From Zea mays (lineage: Eukaryota; Streptophyta; Magnoliopsida; Poales; Poaceae): DNA of 64,000 bases. Shown here one piece after another: positions 34,786 to 45,300 of this stretch. The stretch lies in assembly GCF_902167145.1 (NCBI RefSeq), contig NC_050105.1, forward strand, positions 120,917,898-120,981,897. The letters are read 5' to 3'. The notes under the pieces are model-generated. The model was given only the letters and a program-made list of their open reading frames with translations. It searched no databases and was not told where the DNA came from. A program made the position numbers and the translations under genes. Position 1 is the first letter of the stretch. Every line of letters starts with the position of its first letter.

Positions 34786-37479
34786 TTACAAGCACAATCG
34801 ATTACTAAAGTTCCAACCATTTTTAGCAAAGATTTGCATCATTGCAACTTCAAGCAGCCTGCATCCCTGCTTTACTTGTAATTTTTCTTCTTCCTTTAGC
34901 AGCAGCATCCATTGTCTCATCCAGTATGTGCCCCTGAAAAGTACCTGCATAGGAGTAGGAACTTGTGCATTGTGAAAAAGCACATCATTTCGATAAAGCC
35001 ATATCACCCAACATATAGCACTCGCTCCAAACCAAATTTTGTTGCTAAGTTTCATATCAACCCCATAAAGCCACTGTGTAAATAAATGATCAATGCTCCT
35101 AGGAGGTGAAATGTTAAACGCAACTTGAATACAACGCCAAATACATTTAGCAATATGGCAGTCGAAAAACAGATGTTGAATGGATTCATTTAACGTACAT
35201 GCTACACATCGAAGGCAGCCTTTCCATTGTTTCTTCACTAAATTATCAGTTGTTAGAACTAAATTATTTATAAGGTACCACATAAAGATTTTAATCTTGA
35301 GAGGAATTTTGATTTTCCAAATGGGATGATTTTTTGGAACCACATGTGGCCTAACAAGAGTCCTATACATAGAACACACAGTGAACTTCCCATGCTGATG
35401 TAAGGACCAAATAAAAATATCCCTTTGATCATTTAGTTGAGTATTGGTAATCAAGGCTATGAGCTGCTGCCAAGCCATAAGATTATTACCCACCAAGGAT
35501 CGACGAAAGGCCACATTTATTGTATTTGATCTTAAAACATAAGCAACAGAAGCTTTCTTTTTGCGGACTATATCATAGAGTCCAGGGAAAAGTTCCTTGA
35601 ACGTTGCGTTACCACGCCATTTGTCCTCCCAAAAACGAACTTGAGTCCCATCCCCAATTTTGAAAAGGCCTAGGCGAAGAAAGGTATCCTTAACACCTAA
35701 CAGGCCTGCCCAAAAATGTGAATCTCCAGGCATATGATCCACCTGGGTGATTGTTTTATTTATCAGGTACTTATTACGAAGAATTGACTGCCACATACCC
35801 TCTTCATTAATTAATTTGAAAAGCCATTTACTTAGTAGACATTTATTTTGAAGATCAAGGTCTATAATTCCTAACCCTCCCATGTCTTTTGGTGTGCAAA
35901 CTATACTCCACTTAGTTAATCTATACTTCTTTTTATGCCCCTCTCCTTCCCAAAAGAAACGAGATCTAATTTGATCTAATTTCTCTAGAACCTTCCTTGG
36001 AATTTTGAAGAAGGACAACATAAACATCGTAATACTCGTTAAGATGGAGTTAATTAGCACTAGTCGACCACCAACAGACAACATTTTTCCTTTCCACCCA
36101 CTAAGTCTTTTCTTAAATCTTTCTATGATATCATTCCAATCTTCATTACTAAGCTTTCTGTGATGCATTGGAATGCCCAGATATTTGAAAGGATAATGCC
36201 CTTTATTACATCCAAAAATTTCTGAGTATTCCAATTCTCGTTCTTTAGCAGCACCATAACAGAAAAGCTGGCTCTTATGAAAATTTATTTTGAGACCCGA
36301 AAGATGTTCAAACGCACAAAGTAGTAACTTCATATTTTTCGCCCCCTCGATATCATCATCTAAGAAAATAAGAGTGTCATCAGCATATTGGAGGATGGAT
36401 AAACCATCATCAACAATATGTGGAATAAGACCTTGGAAATGTCCCCTATCTTTTGCTCTATTAATCAAGATGGCCAGCATATCCACCACTATATTAAAAT
36501 GAATTGGTGAGAGGGGGTCGCCTTGTCTTACCCCTTTTTTAGTTTGAAAATAATGACCATATTCATCATTAACTTTAACCGCCACACTCCCTTTGGAGAC
36601 AACTTTTTGAATCCAGGAGCACCAAACATCAGAAAAGCCTTTCATTCTCAACACTTGTTATAGAAAAGGCCATCTAATTTTATCGTAGGCTTTTTCGAAG
36701 TCCAACTTTAAGATTATCCCATCTTTGTTCTTCCTATGAAGTTCATGTAGTGTTTCATGGAGAGTAACAACTCCTTCCAAAATGTAACGCCCAGGAACAA
36801 AAGCAGTTTGTGATGGTCTAATTATCTTATTAGCTAATAAAGCGATCCTATTGGTAAGAACCTTCGTTAAGATTTTAAAGCTTACATTCAACAAGCAGAT
36901 TGGCCTATAATTCTGAATTTTTATTGCATCTGTTTTTGGTACCAAAGTGATTATGCCAAAGTTGAGACTATGCAATTGTAAATTTCCTTTATGGAAGTCC
37001 TCAAACAACGCTAGAAGGTCCGATTTTATGGTTTCCCAAAAATATTGATAAAACTCTGCTGGGAAGCCATCCGGTCCTGGCGCTTTGTTTGACTCCATTT
37101 GGAAAACTACATTTTTAATCTCTTCCTCTGAGAAATGACAAGTTAAAACTTCATTTTCCATAGCAGATACTTGCGGTATATCATCCCGTATATCTTCTTC
37201 TATGGAAAAATGATTAGTCTCAGGTTCCCCGAATAGATGCTTATAAAACTTAGTCACGTATTCCATTAAATTTCGTTGACCCACTATTATCCCTTCTTCC
37301 TGTTCTAGTTGTGTAATTCTTGTTTTTCTATATCTTCCATTCGCTAACAAATGAAAGAATTTAGTATTGTCATCTCCTTGAAGAATCATCCTAGCTTTAG
37401 CTCGTTGAGCCCAATAGAGTTCTTCTTTCCTTCGCATCTTAGATAACTCAAAAGAAAGGATGGATTTTTGCTCTAGCTC
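34786..37479 (-). pseudogene. LINE ORF2, C-terminal part: reverse transcriptase and zf-RVT domain
   Basis: Read right to left. RT fingers and palm run from about 37150 (SNKAPGPDGFPAEFYQ, PISICL-type block as YRPICLLN, FVPGR, LKLDFEKAYD). GVRQGDPLSPIHFN is at about 36540. The catalytic YADDT is near 36378. The thumb follows (KYLGIPMHHRKL, GWKGKMLSVGGRL). A Cys-rich zf-RVT region CLRCVAC..HLFFDC lies near 35225-35160. One in-frame TAA at 36655-36657 interrupts the RT between RWPFL and VLRMKGF; otherwise this part is open for 2.7 kb. The single lesion suggests a fairly young LINE. Confidence 0.93.
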
Positions 37480-38660
37480 TGTAACGCCCTGAATTTGGGG
37501 GTAGAATTTTTTCTTCTTTTCTCTCACCAAATTCGGGCGTTACTCTCTCTTCTCTTTCCCCGTTTGCTCCTTCTTCCCAATTTCAAACCAGTATAGCGGC
37601 AGGTGTCCGTGTCATGTATAAACCAAAACCTAAGTGTCATGGGTGTTGCATCATGCCGAAGCACATTTCTTTGTCTGAGGTTGAGTGTTCGTCTCGTTCC
37701 GTTCCGAATTTTGATTCGCGTTTTAAGTCCATTTAGTGGTCCGCGCGCGTCGTGGGTTTTCAATCCGCGAAGTGGCTCGGCCCAGCCCAACTTAGCCCAG
37801 CCCAGCTCAGCCGGCCCGGCCCGCCCCGGCTTGCGCGCCCCTGGCGCCCAACCCCCCCCCCCCTGCGCCCCCCATCCTCTCTCTCTCCCTCATTTGGATC
37901 TCCCGCGCAACAACTTCCCTCTCCCTCTCCCACCTCTCTCTCCCCGTGGTGCCCTAGGGTTTGGAGACGGCGATCACCGGATTTTGGACCCCGAGGTGAG
38001 CTCCCCTCCCCTCCCCTTCTCTTCTCTCTCTCCCTCTCCCTCCTCTTCTTCCCCACGTGCGCGCCCTCCCTCTCCCCTGCCCGCGCCCGACCCCATCCCC
38101 GCCCCTGCCCGGCGTGGCGGCGCCCCTGCCCGCCCCTCCCCGCGGCGGCGCTCGGCCTCCCCGCTCGGCCCGCCCGCTCGGCCCCTCCCCGGCGGCGCTC
38201 GGCCTCCCCGCTCGGCCCCTCCGCGGCGGCGCTCGGCGCCCGCCCCCGGCTCGCCCGCTCGGCGCCCGTCCCCGGCTCCCCCGCCCGGCCTCCCTCCCGC
38301 GGCCTCGCCCGCCCCCTCCCCGGCCCGCGGCGGCGCTCCCCCGCCCCTCCCCGGCCCGCGGCGGCACTCCCCCGCCCCTCCCCGGCCCCCGGCGGCCTCC
38401 CCCTCCCCTCCCCCGACCCCGGCGACCTCGCCCGCCCCCCGCCCGTCCCCCGACCCCGTGGCGGCGATCCCGCCCGCCCCTGCTCGCCGGTTCGCGTCCT
38501 CGGCGCGGCCCCCGGCGCGGCCTTCGGCCCCGGCGCGGCCCCGGCCGGTTCAACCGCCCTTCCCCCCCCCCCCCCCCCGTTCGGCCGCCCGTTCCCGTCC
38601 CGGCCTCGCCCGACCGTATCTTCGCTCGCCCGCGCTCGCGGTGATTATTCGTTAATTAGC

Positions 38661-38985
38661 GTGTTGCGTCGCGCGCTTCGCCGCGCGACGGATTTGTCTA
38701 AATTCAGATTCTATCTTGTGTTGCGTCGTGCGCTTCGTCGCGCGACGATCCATTTTTGTTTCAGGTTGTTTAAGGTGTAACGCCGCGTGTGTATTCACGC
38801 GACGTTCCACTTTGGACTCAGTTTAGTCGACGTATGCCGTCGTGCGCTTCGTCGCGCGACGCTTAACGTCTCCTCGTAACTAAGGCGAAGTGTCTCGTTG
38901 CGTGCTCGGTCGCACGACGAGTCGTTAACTTCTTAATTTGTTTTAGAGAGCCTTGTCGCGCGTCTCGCCACGCGACCATCTTTTT
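38661..38985 (+). repeat. 57-bp hairpin minisatellite in the F LTR
   Basis: Six units start at 38661, 38718, 38775, 38832, 38890 and 38950. Most contain an inverted repeat such as CGTCGCGCG-cttcgc-CGCGCGACG, and the stems differ between units. The other LTR copy is at about 48098-48425. Confidence 0.85.
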
Positions 38986-39255
38986 GTTTATCTCCACCTG
39001 CTTATAATAATTAGACATGAAACATGACTTTACTTTACGCTAAACATAGTGTCTACATTAAATTTCCTTCCATTAAGCGAGTGGTTAATTTATAATCATG
39101 TAACGTGATCGTTTCTCGACTGTCTTTTCCTCTTTCTCTCTTAACCGTACTCGCGAGCCCGCGTAGAACGTCTGTTTACTTATTGCATTCTATTGTATGG
39201 TGTACTGTTCTTTTGTATTAAATATGTGGATGTATGTATGTTTGCGCTCGCATAG

Positions 39256-40386
39256 AGAACGATCCGGTTGAAGAGCCCGAGGAACTCGCAGGAGAAGCCC
39301 CTGAGCAGCAGTCGGTTGGTGGAGGCAAGTGTCCCTTGACCTATCTCTGTCCTATTCATTCTTTAATTCACCTCCCGCTTTACATATTTATACCTAAGGT
39401 TTGACTAGCTTTTGTTATCCCTGTCCTTGATTACCTACTTGGGTTGGATTATTATTGTTTAGCTTTATGCTATTGCTCAAACTCTAATCAATGAACATGA
39501 TGAGATTATCTATGATACGCTGTTTTCCCTTCTCTTATTATGATGTTGTACTTGTGGCCTCAAGGGGGCTCGAGCGGTTTCTCGAGTGCCTCTCCGTAAG
39601 GACCTGTTCTATGGATGACCGCCCGGGAAAACAGTGCAACCATGAGGGTAGAATGGGGTGCCCTTAGCTGAATAATTAGAGGATCCAGGATGTAGTTCAC
39701 TTAGTCGTCGTGCCGTCAAAGGGGCTCGGTGTATGCGGCTCGCTCTGCCAAGGTTGATTTGTCCCTTGGGGAGGAGTGCGGTACATTTAGGAAACCTAAC
39801 GGGTGGCTACAGCCCCGGGGAATCTTTGTAAAGGCTACGTAGTGATGCCCTGCTGGGTCACCTTGGTAGTGATCAATGGAGAGTCATGATCTCCGGGCAG
39901 AATGGGAATCACGGCTTGTGGGTAAAGTGCACAACCTCTGCAGAGTGTTTGAAAACTGATATATCAGCCGTGCTCACGGTTATGAGCGACCAAGGGAGCT
40001 CCAGTGATTAGTGGTACTTGATCAGAGATACTTTGGTACAGGTGGTTATGAGATTGATGGTTTTGGTTATGACTATGGTGCTGGTAAGTGGTATTCTTTC
40101 CGTTTGGAAAGGGTACATCGGGTTAATAACTTGGGTTAATGCTAAAACTTGGCTTTCTACTAGTAAATAATAATCTGACCAACTAAAAGCAACTGCTTGA
40201 CTTATCCCCACATAAAGCTAGTCCACTACAGCCAAACAGGATACTTGCTGAGTATGTTGATGTGTACTCACCCTTGCTCTACACACCAAACCCCCCCCAG
40301 GTTGTCAGCATTGCAACCACTGCTCAGGCGAAGATGAAGCTGTGGAAGGAGACTTCCAGGAGTTCCAAGACTACGACGAGTTCTAG
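39256..40386 (+). other. Splice-compatible coding segments inside the F LTR (candidate mini-gene)
   Basis: Segment one, 39256-39324, lies after CTCGCATAG. It is acidic (DPVEEPEELAGEAPEQQ) and ends GGAG|GCAAGT. Segment two, 40301-40386, lies after a C-rich tract ending CCCCAG, encodes CQHCNHCSGEDE and ends EFQDYDEF, then TAG. The 976-bp gap has GC and AG ends, and joining is in phase 1. The other LTR has the same at 48693-48761 and 49737-49822, with Ala to Val as the only protein change I see. E, D and G have equivalents. There is no in-frame ATG in the leader exon as I read it. It could be a small protein, an upstream ORF, or RNA structure that happens to be open. Confidence 0.55.
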
Positions 40387-40646
40387 GAGTGGGTTAGCGG
40401 CAACCCCCAGTCGGCTGCCTGTGAAGGCCGCGGTTATCTACGTTTCTTTTCCGCACTTTGATTTATTGTAAGAACTATATGGACGTCTCAGACGTATGAT
40501 GTAACCGACTATTTCCCTTATTAATACTATTTTGAGCACTGTGTGATGATGTCCATATTATGTAACTGCTGTGTACGTGAATAACTGATCCTGGCACGTA
40601 CATGGTTCGCATTCGGTTTGCCTTCTAAAACCGGGTGTGACATAAG

Positions 40647-40659
40647 TGGTATCAAAGCC
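40647..40659 (+). promoter_or_regulatory. Primer binding site of element F
   Basis: TGGTATCAAAGCC, 4 nt after the LTR, tRNA-Met type. Confidence 0.85.
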
Positions 40660-40902
40660 AGGCTGACTGTAGGACCGCTAACCTAGAGTAGAATGGTCGT
40701 TCTAAGGACTATAGACCTCTGTCCCTTCCTTGACTTTGATATCCCTTCAAAAGTTGGTCATACCGACCAAACCTATGTTCTACTATATATTATACCTTGC
40801 TGAAAATCATGTTTTATTCTAATCCTTCATTCACTCATGATTCATTATTTGCTGGTCATATTAATTCTGTTCTTACCCTTTTGCTTGCGATGTCTTTTAT
40901 AG

Positions 40903-41916
40903 ATGGCTCGTCTTAGACACACTGCACGAAAGTCAGTCATCCCCTTCTTACCCTCCCGCCTTGCTGAGCGTCCGCTTCGCCGTCCCGTGGCTGGACAGTC
41001 CAGCCACTTGGAGAGACTGCACCACCGCCTGCATGAGGAGCAGGAACGTCGACGACAGGAGCAGCAAGGCTCTTCTTTCTCGCTCCACCAGGAGATAGAG
41101 TCTGTGAGGAGCTGCTCCCCTGTGCTTCCTCTGGAGCCGCCCCCTGCACCACCACTGGGCGTCCCAGCTTCTGGAGTAGCTGCTGGAGGAGACGCAGACG
41201 ACGGAGGAGGCGACGACAGCTCAAGCCACGACACCGACTTCTCTGCTAACCTTGAGCCGGAAGGATGGGTTGCTCGACCCATCACTCGCGACGCTGCTCG
41301 CGGGTGTCACTTCCACGATGCGCTCGACACCCTGCTACGTCGGGCATTTGACCGGCATACTTGGTCCGTCGAGTATCGCTGTGTGGTCTACCAGCACAGT
41401 CGCGGGGTCTACCCGGACCGCTGGGAGGCAACCTGCTTGGTGCGCTGCCCGGAGAACAGTCTCCAGGGTGCTGAGGTCTGCTCAGAGCACTATTCTATCT
41501 CTGAGCGGGACTCAGCTGAGGCAGCCATGCAAGATGCTGCACGGCGTGCGCTTTCGCACTACTGCTCGGTTTTCGGTGGGGCAGCTGACGGTCTTGACCT
41601 GAAGTATTACCCCCGCCGTCCATCCGGCAGCACAGGAGGCGTGATTGTCTCACCTGTCGGTGAGGGCAATCCTAGGTTGAGCAGCACAGTCAACCTAGCC
41701 GCCGTGCTAAACACGGAGCTGGACCATGCATTAGACGAGCTGAGTAGGGCTCGTGCTGAGATCGCCCTGCTGCGGGCTGAGCGCGCGGAACGTCGTCACT
41801 TGGACGGTGGTTCCCCCGCTCCCGTCGGGACTCAGCACCTGTACCGCTCACCTCAGCGTGGACACCAGTCTTATGGCAATCCCGACTGCAAGACCAAGAT
41901 AAATCTAGAACCATAG
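40903..41916 (+). CDS. ORF0 of chromovirus F: 337-residue accessory protein with a histone-H3-like N-terminus
   Basis: Intact frame upstream of gag, in its own frame and with its own start. The ATG at 40903 directly follows TCTTTTATAG, a good splice acceptor. Residues 1-11 read MARLRHTARKS; histone H3 begins MARTKQTARKS. Residues 35-65 are charged and helical. Residues 70-115 are Pro/Gly/Asp-rich linker. Residues 150-222 (RHTWSVEYRCVVY through AARRALSHYCSVF) have an alternating strand pattern ending in an Ala-rich helix, like a dsRNA-binding fold. Residues 265-300 are a coiled coil (ELDHALDELSRARAEIALLRAE). No zinc knuckle, protease or polymerase motif. An extra ORF before gag is known in some plant gypsy lineages, with no function that I know of. 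Function here is not established; the H3-like tail suggests contact with H3K9 methyltransferases or readers. Confidence 0.75.
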   Translation: MARLRHTARKSVIPFLPSRLAERPLRRPVAGQSSHLERLHHRLHEEQERRRQEQQGSSFSLHQEIESVRSCSPVLPLEPPPAPPLGVPASGVAAGGDADDGGGDDSSSHDTDFSANLEPEGWVARPITRDAARGCHFHDALDTLLRRAFDRHTWSVEYRCVVYQHSRGVYPDRWEATCLVRCPENSLQGAEVCSEHYSISERDSAEAAMQDAARRALSHYCSVFGGAADGLDLKYYPRRPSGSTGGVIVSPVGEGNPRLSSTVNLAAVLNTELDHALDELSRARAEIALLRAERAERRHLDGGSPAPVGTQHLYRSPQRGHQSYGNPDCKTKINLEP

Positions 41917-42319
41917 ATCGTTAGAGTTGGATCTTGTAATTAATACGAAATACATACATAGAAGCTACAGTCTTAGCGTTAGTCTCGGTCTTAGTTAGTC
42001 TTAGTTAGACAGGGTAGTTTGCTATATCCTGTGCATTTATGTTTGTCATGATGAACTATGTTTGGTTTGGATCTTTGTAATGACTGTCACCAGAGTGTGG
42101 GTATCCCCTGCATTTTGGTTTGTCTATTATGTTAATGGAGTTAGTTATATAATTGGGAAACCTTTTATTCCACTTTCCTCTTTATCTGAGAAGCTGTGTG
42201 GTCTGTGTTGGAGATCAGTGAAGATGCTCATCTGTTCAGTGCTGTTGAAGAATTCTATCCTCTTTTCTTATGCTGCAAGATTTGCCAGATCAGTTCTGAT
42301 GTGTGGTTGCATTCTGCAG
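41917..42319 (+). other. Untranslated gap between ORF0 and gag of element F
   Basis: 403 bp, T-rich. The open frame through it has no real start. It ends GCATTCTGCAG|ATG, so it looks like an intron or leader whose acceptor touches the gag start codon. Confidence 0.6.
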
Positions 42320-45300
42320 ATGTCAGAGAACAGGCGCAGAGGAGGAAGGCGTGCTCAACAGGAGCGAGCCGCTCCGCAGGATGAGGTGCCCCAGCAGCAG
42401 CACCTGCCGCCCCCGCCCCCGATGTCCATCGAGCAGATGTTTCTGATGCAGACTCAGGCGGTTCAAGCCAACGGTCAGACTTTGGCCGCCATTCAGCAGC
42501 AGCAGCAGCAACAGCAGCAGGCCCCACCTCAGCCTCAGATGCCTCAGATGCCCAGAGACAAGCGTGCTGAATTCATGAGAGGTCATCCACCAACGTTCGC
42601 TCATTCTTCTGACCCCATGGATGCTGAAGATTGGCTGCGCACTGTGGAGCGGGAGTTGCACACCGCTCAGTGCGACGACAGGGAGAAAGTCTTGTATGGT
42701 CCCCGTCTGTTGAGAGGAGCAGCCCAGTCATGGTGGGAGTCTTATCTCGCCACCCATGCCCACCCTGACGCCATCACTTGGGAAGAGTTCAGAGGTAGCT
42801 TTCGTCAGTACCATGTCCCTGCAGGTCTGATGACAGTGAAGAAGGAGGAGTTCCTGGCTCTCAAGCAAGGGCCATTGTCTGTCAGTGAGTACCGAGACAG
42901 ATTTCTGCAGCTGTCTCGCTATGCTCCTGAAGATGTCAACACTGACGCCAAGCGGCAGTACCGTTTCCTGAGAGGCTTGGTTGACCCTCTGCAGTACCAA
43001 CTGATGAATCACACCTTCCCAACATTCCAGCACCTGATTGACAGAGCAATCATGACGGAGAGAAAGCGTAAGGAGATGGAAGATCGTAAGCGCAAGATCA
43101 GTGGACCCCAGCCTGGAAGCAGCAATCGTCCTCGTTTCTCAGGCAATCAACCTCAGCAGTTCAGGCAGAACCAGCGTCCACCTCAGCAGCATCAGCAGTT
43201 CCAAAGGCAGTATCCTCAGCACCAGTACCAGAACCGTCAGAGCAATCAGTCAGGAGGTCAGTTTCAGAAGCAGAATCAGCAAGCGCCTCGTCTTCTTGCC
43301 CCAGCAAATCAGCAGAACAGTCAGGCAGCACCAGCCCAGGTTGGAAACAGAGCATGTTTCCACTGTGGAGAGCAAGGCCATTGGGTGATGCAATGTCCGA
43401 AGAAGGCAGCCCAGCAGCAGTCAGGCCCCAATGCCCCAGCAAAGCAGAATGTGCCTCAGCCTGGAGCAGGCAATCGCTCTCAGCCGCGCTATAATCATGG
43501 AAGGCTGAATCACTTGGAGGCTGAAGCAGTTCAGGAGACCCCCGGCATGATAGTAGGTATGTTCCCAGTCGACTCCCATATTGCAGAAGTGTTATTTGAT
43601 ACTGGAGCAACGCATTCTTTCATTACTGCATCATGGGTAGAAGCACATAATCTTCCAATTACTACCATGTCAACCCCCATTCAAATTGACTCAGCCGGTG
43701 GTAGAATTCGAGCCGATAGCATTTGTTTGAATATAAGTGTGGAAATAAGGGGGATAGCGTTTCCCGCCAACCTTATAGTAATGGGTACTCAGGGAATAGA
43801 TGTCATCCTAGGGATGAATTGGCTAGATAAGTATCAGGCAGTTATCAGTTGTGATAAGAGGACAATCAAGTTGGTGTCCCCACTAGGAGAGGAAGTGGTG
43901 ACCAAGTTAGTCCCGCCTGAGCCAAAGAAAGGAAGTTGTTATCAGATAGCTGTTGATAGCAGTGAAGCAGACCCAATTGAGAGGATCAAGGTTGTGTCCG
44001 AGTTCCCAGATGTGTTTCCAAAGGACTTACCGGGTATGCCACCAGAGCGGAAAGTTGAGTTTGCCATAGAGCTTCTTCCTGGAACCGCCCCTATCTTCAA
44101 GAGAGCTTACAGAATATCTGGACCAGAGTTGGATGAACTTAAGAAGCAAATTGACGAGCTGTCAGAGAAAGGTTACATTCGGCCAAGCACCTCGCCTTGG
44201 GCCGCCCCTGTCCTATTTGTGGAGAAGAAAGATGGCACCAAGAGGATGTGTATCGATTATCGAGCTTTGAATGAGGTCACGATCAAGAACAAGTATCCCT
44301 TGCCCAGAATAGAAGATCTGTTCGACCAGTTGAGAGGAGCCAGTGTGTTCTCCAAGATTGATCTGAGGTCAGGTTATCATCAGCTCAGGATCCGACCTTC
44401 GGACATTCCGAAAACGGCATTCATTTCCAAGTATGGTTTGTATGAGTTCACAGTGATGTCTTTTGGTTTGACCAATGCGCCAGCATTCTTCATGAACTTG
44501 ATGAACAGTGTATTCATGGATTACCTTGATAAGTTTGTGGTGGTATTCATTGATGACATTCTGGTTTATTGTCAAAGCGAAGAAGATCACGCAGATCATT
44601 TGAGGATGGTGTTGCAGAGATTGCGAGAGCACCAGTTGTATGCAAAGTTGAGCAAGTGTGAGTTCTGGATCAGTGAAGTCCTGTTCTTGGGTCACATAAT
44701 CAACAAAGAAGGATTGGCTGTGGATCCGAAGAAAGTGGCAGACATTCTGAACTGGAAAGCGCCAACAGATGCTCGAGGAATCAAGAGCTTCATTGGAATG
44801 GCCGGATATTATCGGCGATTCATTGAAGGGTTTTCGAAGATTGCGAAACCAATGACAGCGTTGCTAGGCAACAAAGTTGAGTTCAAGTGGACCCAGAAAT
44901 GTCAAGAGGCCTTTGAAGCGCTGAAGGAAAAATTGACTACAGCGCCTGTCCTAGTCTTGCCTGATGTGCACAAGCCCTTTTCGGTGTATTGTGATGCTTG
45001 TTACACAGGTTTGGGATGCGTGTTGATGCAAGAGGGAAGAGTTGTGGCTTACTCGTCCCGACAGTTGAAGGTTCATGAGAAGAATTACCCAATCCATGAT
45101 CTAGAGTTGGCAGCAGTGGTTCACGCACTGAAGACATGGAGGCACTATTTGTAAGGACAGAAATGCGATGTTTACACAGATCACAAGAGTCTGAAGTACA
45201 TATTCACTCAGTCAGAGTTGAACATGAGGCAACGAAGATGGTTGGAGTTGATCAAAGATTATGAGTTGGAGATCCATTACCATCCAGGCAAAGCAAACGT

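Larger units (their letters stand above)
37480..40642 (+). repeat. 5' LTR of element F
   Basis: Starts with a hairpin (GTAACGCCC..GAATTTGG pairing with CCAAATTCGGGCGTTAC near 37518-37542). A U3 follows without an obvious TATA, then a C-rich leader with the donor-like CCGAG|GTGAGC at 37995/37996, and a very GC-rich CCGGCGGCGCTCGGC-type repeat block at 38000-38640. The hairpin minisatellite comes next, then an exon-like segment, the conserved ~1-kb block, a second exon-like segment, and the TGTACGTG/CACGTACA hairpin near 40571-40603. The 340-390 codon Pro/Arg-rich frames in 37.6-38.8 kb and 47.0-48.2 kb are composition artefacts. Confidence 0.95.

Noticed and set aside
37603..38780. Long Pro/Arg/Ala-rich open frames on both strands (also 47042-48217)
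   Set aside because: All six frames are open because the LTR block is over 80 percent G+C and repetitive; the frames change with LTR indels and match no family.
42062..42319. Extension of the F gag frame upstream of 42320
   Set aside because: The frame is open but encodes a Phe/Tyr/Cys-rich non-conserved stretch, and a strong acceptor AG precedes the ATG at 42320.
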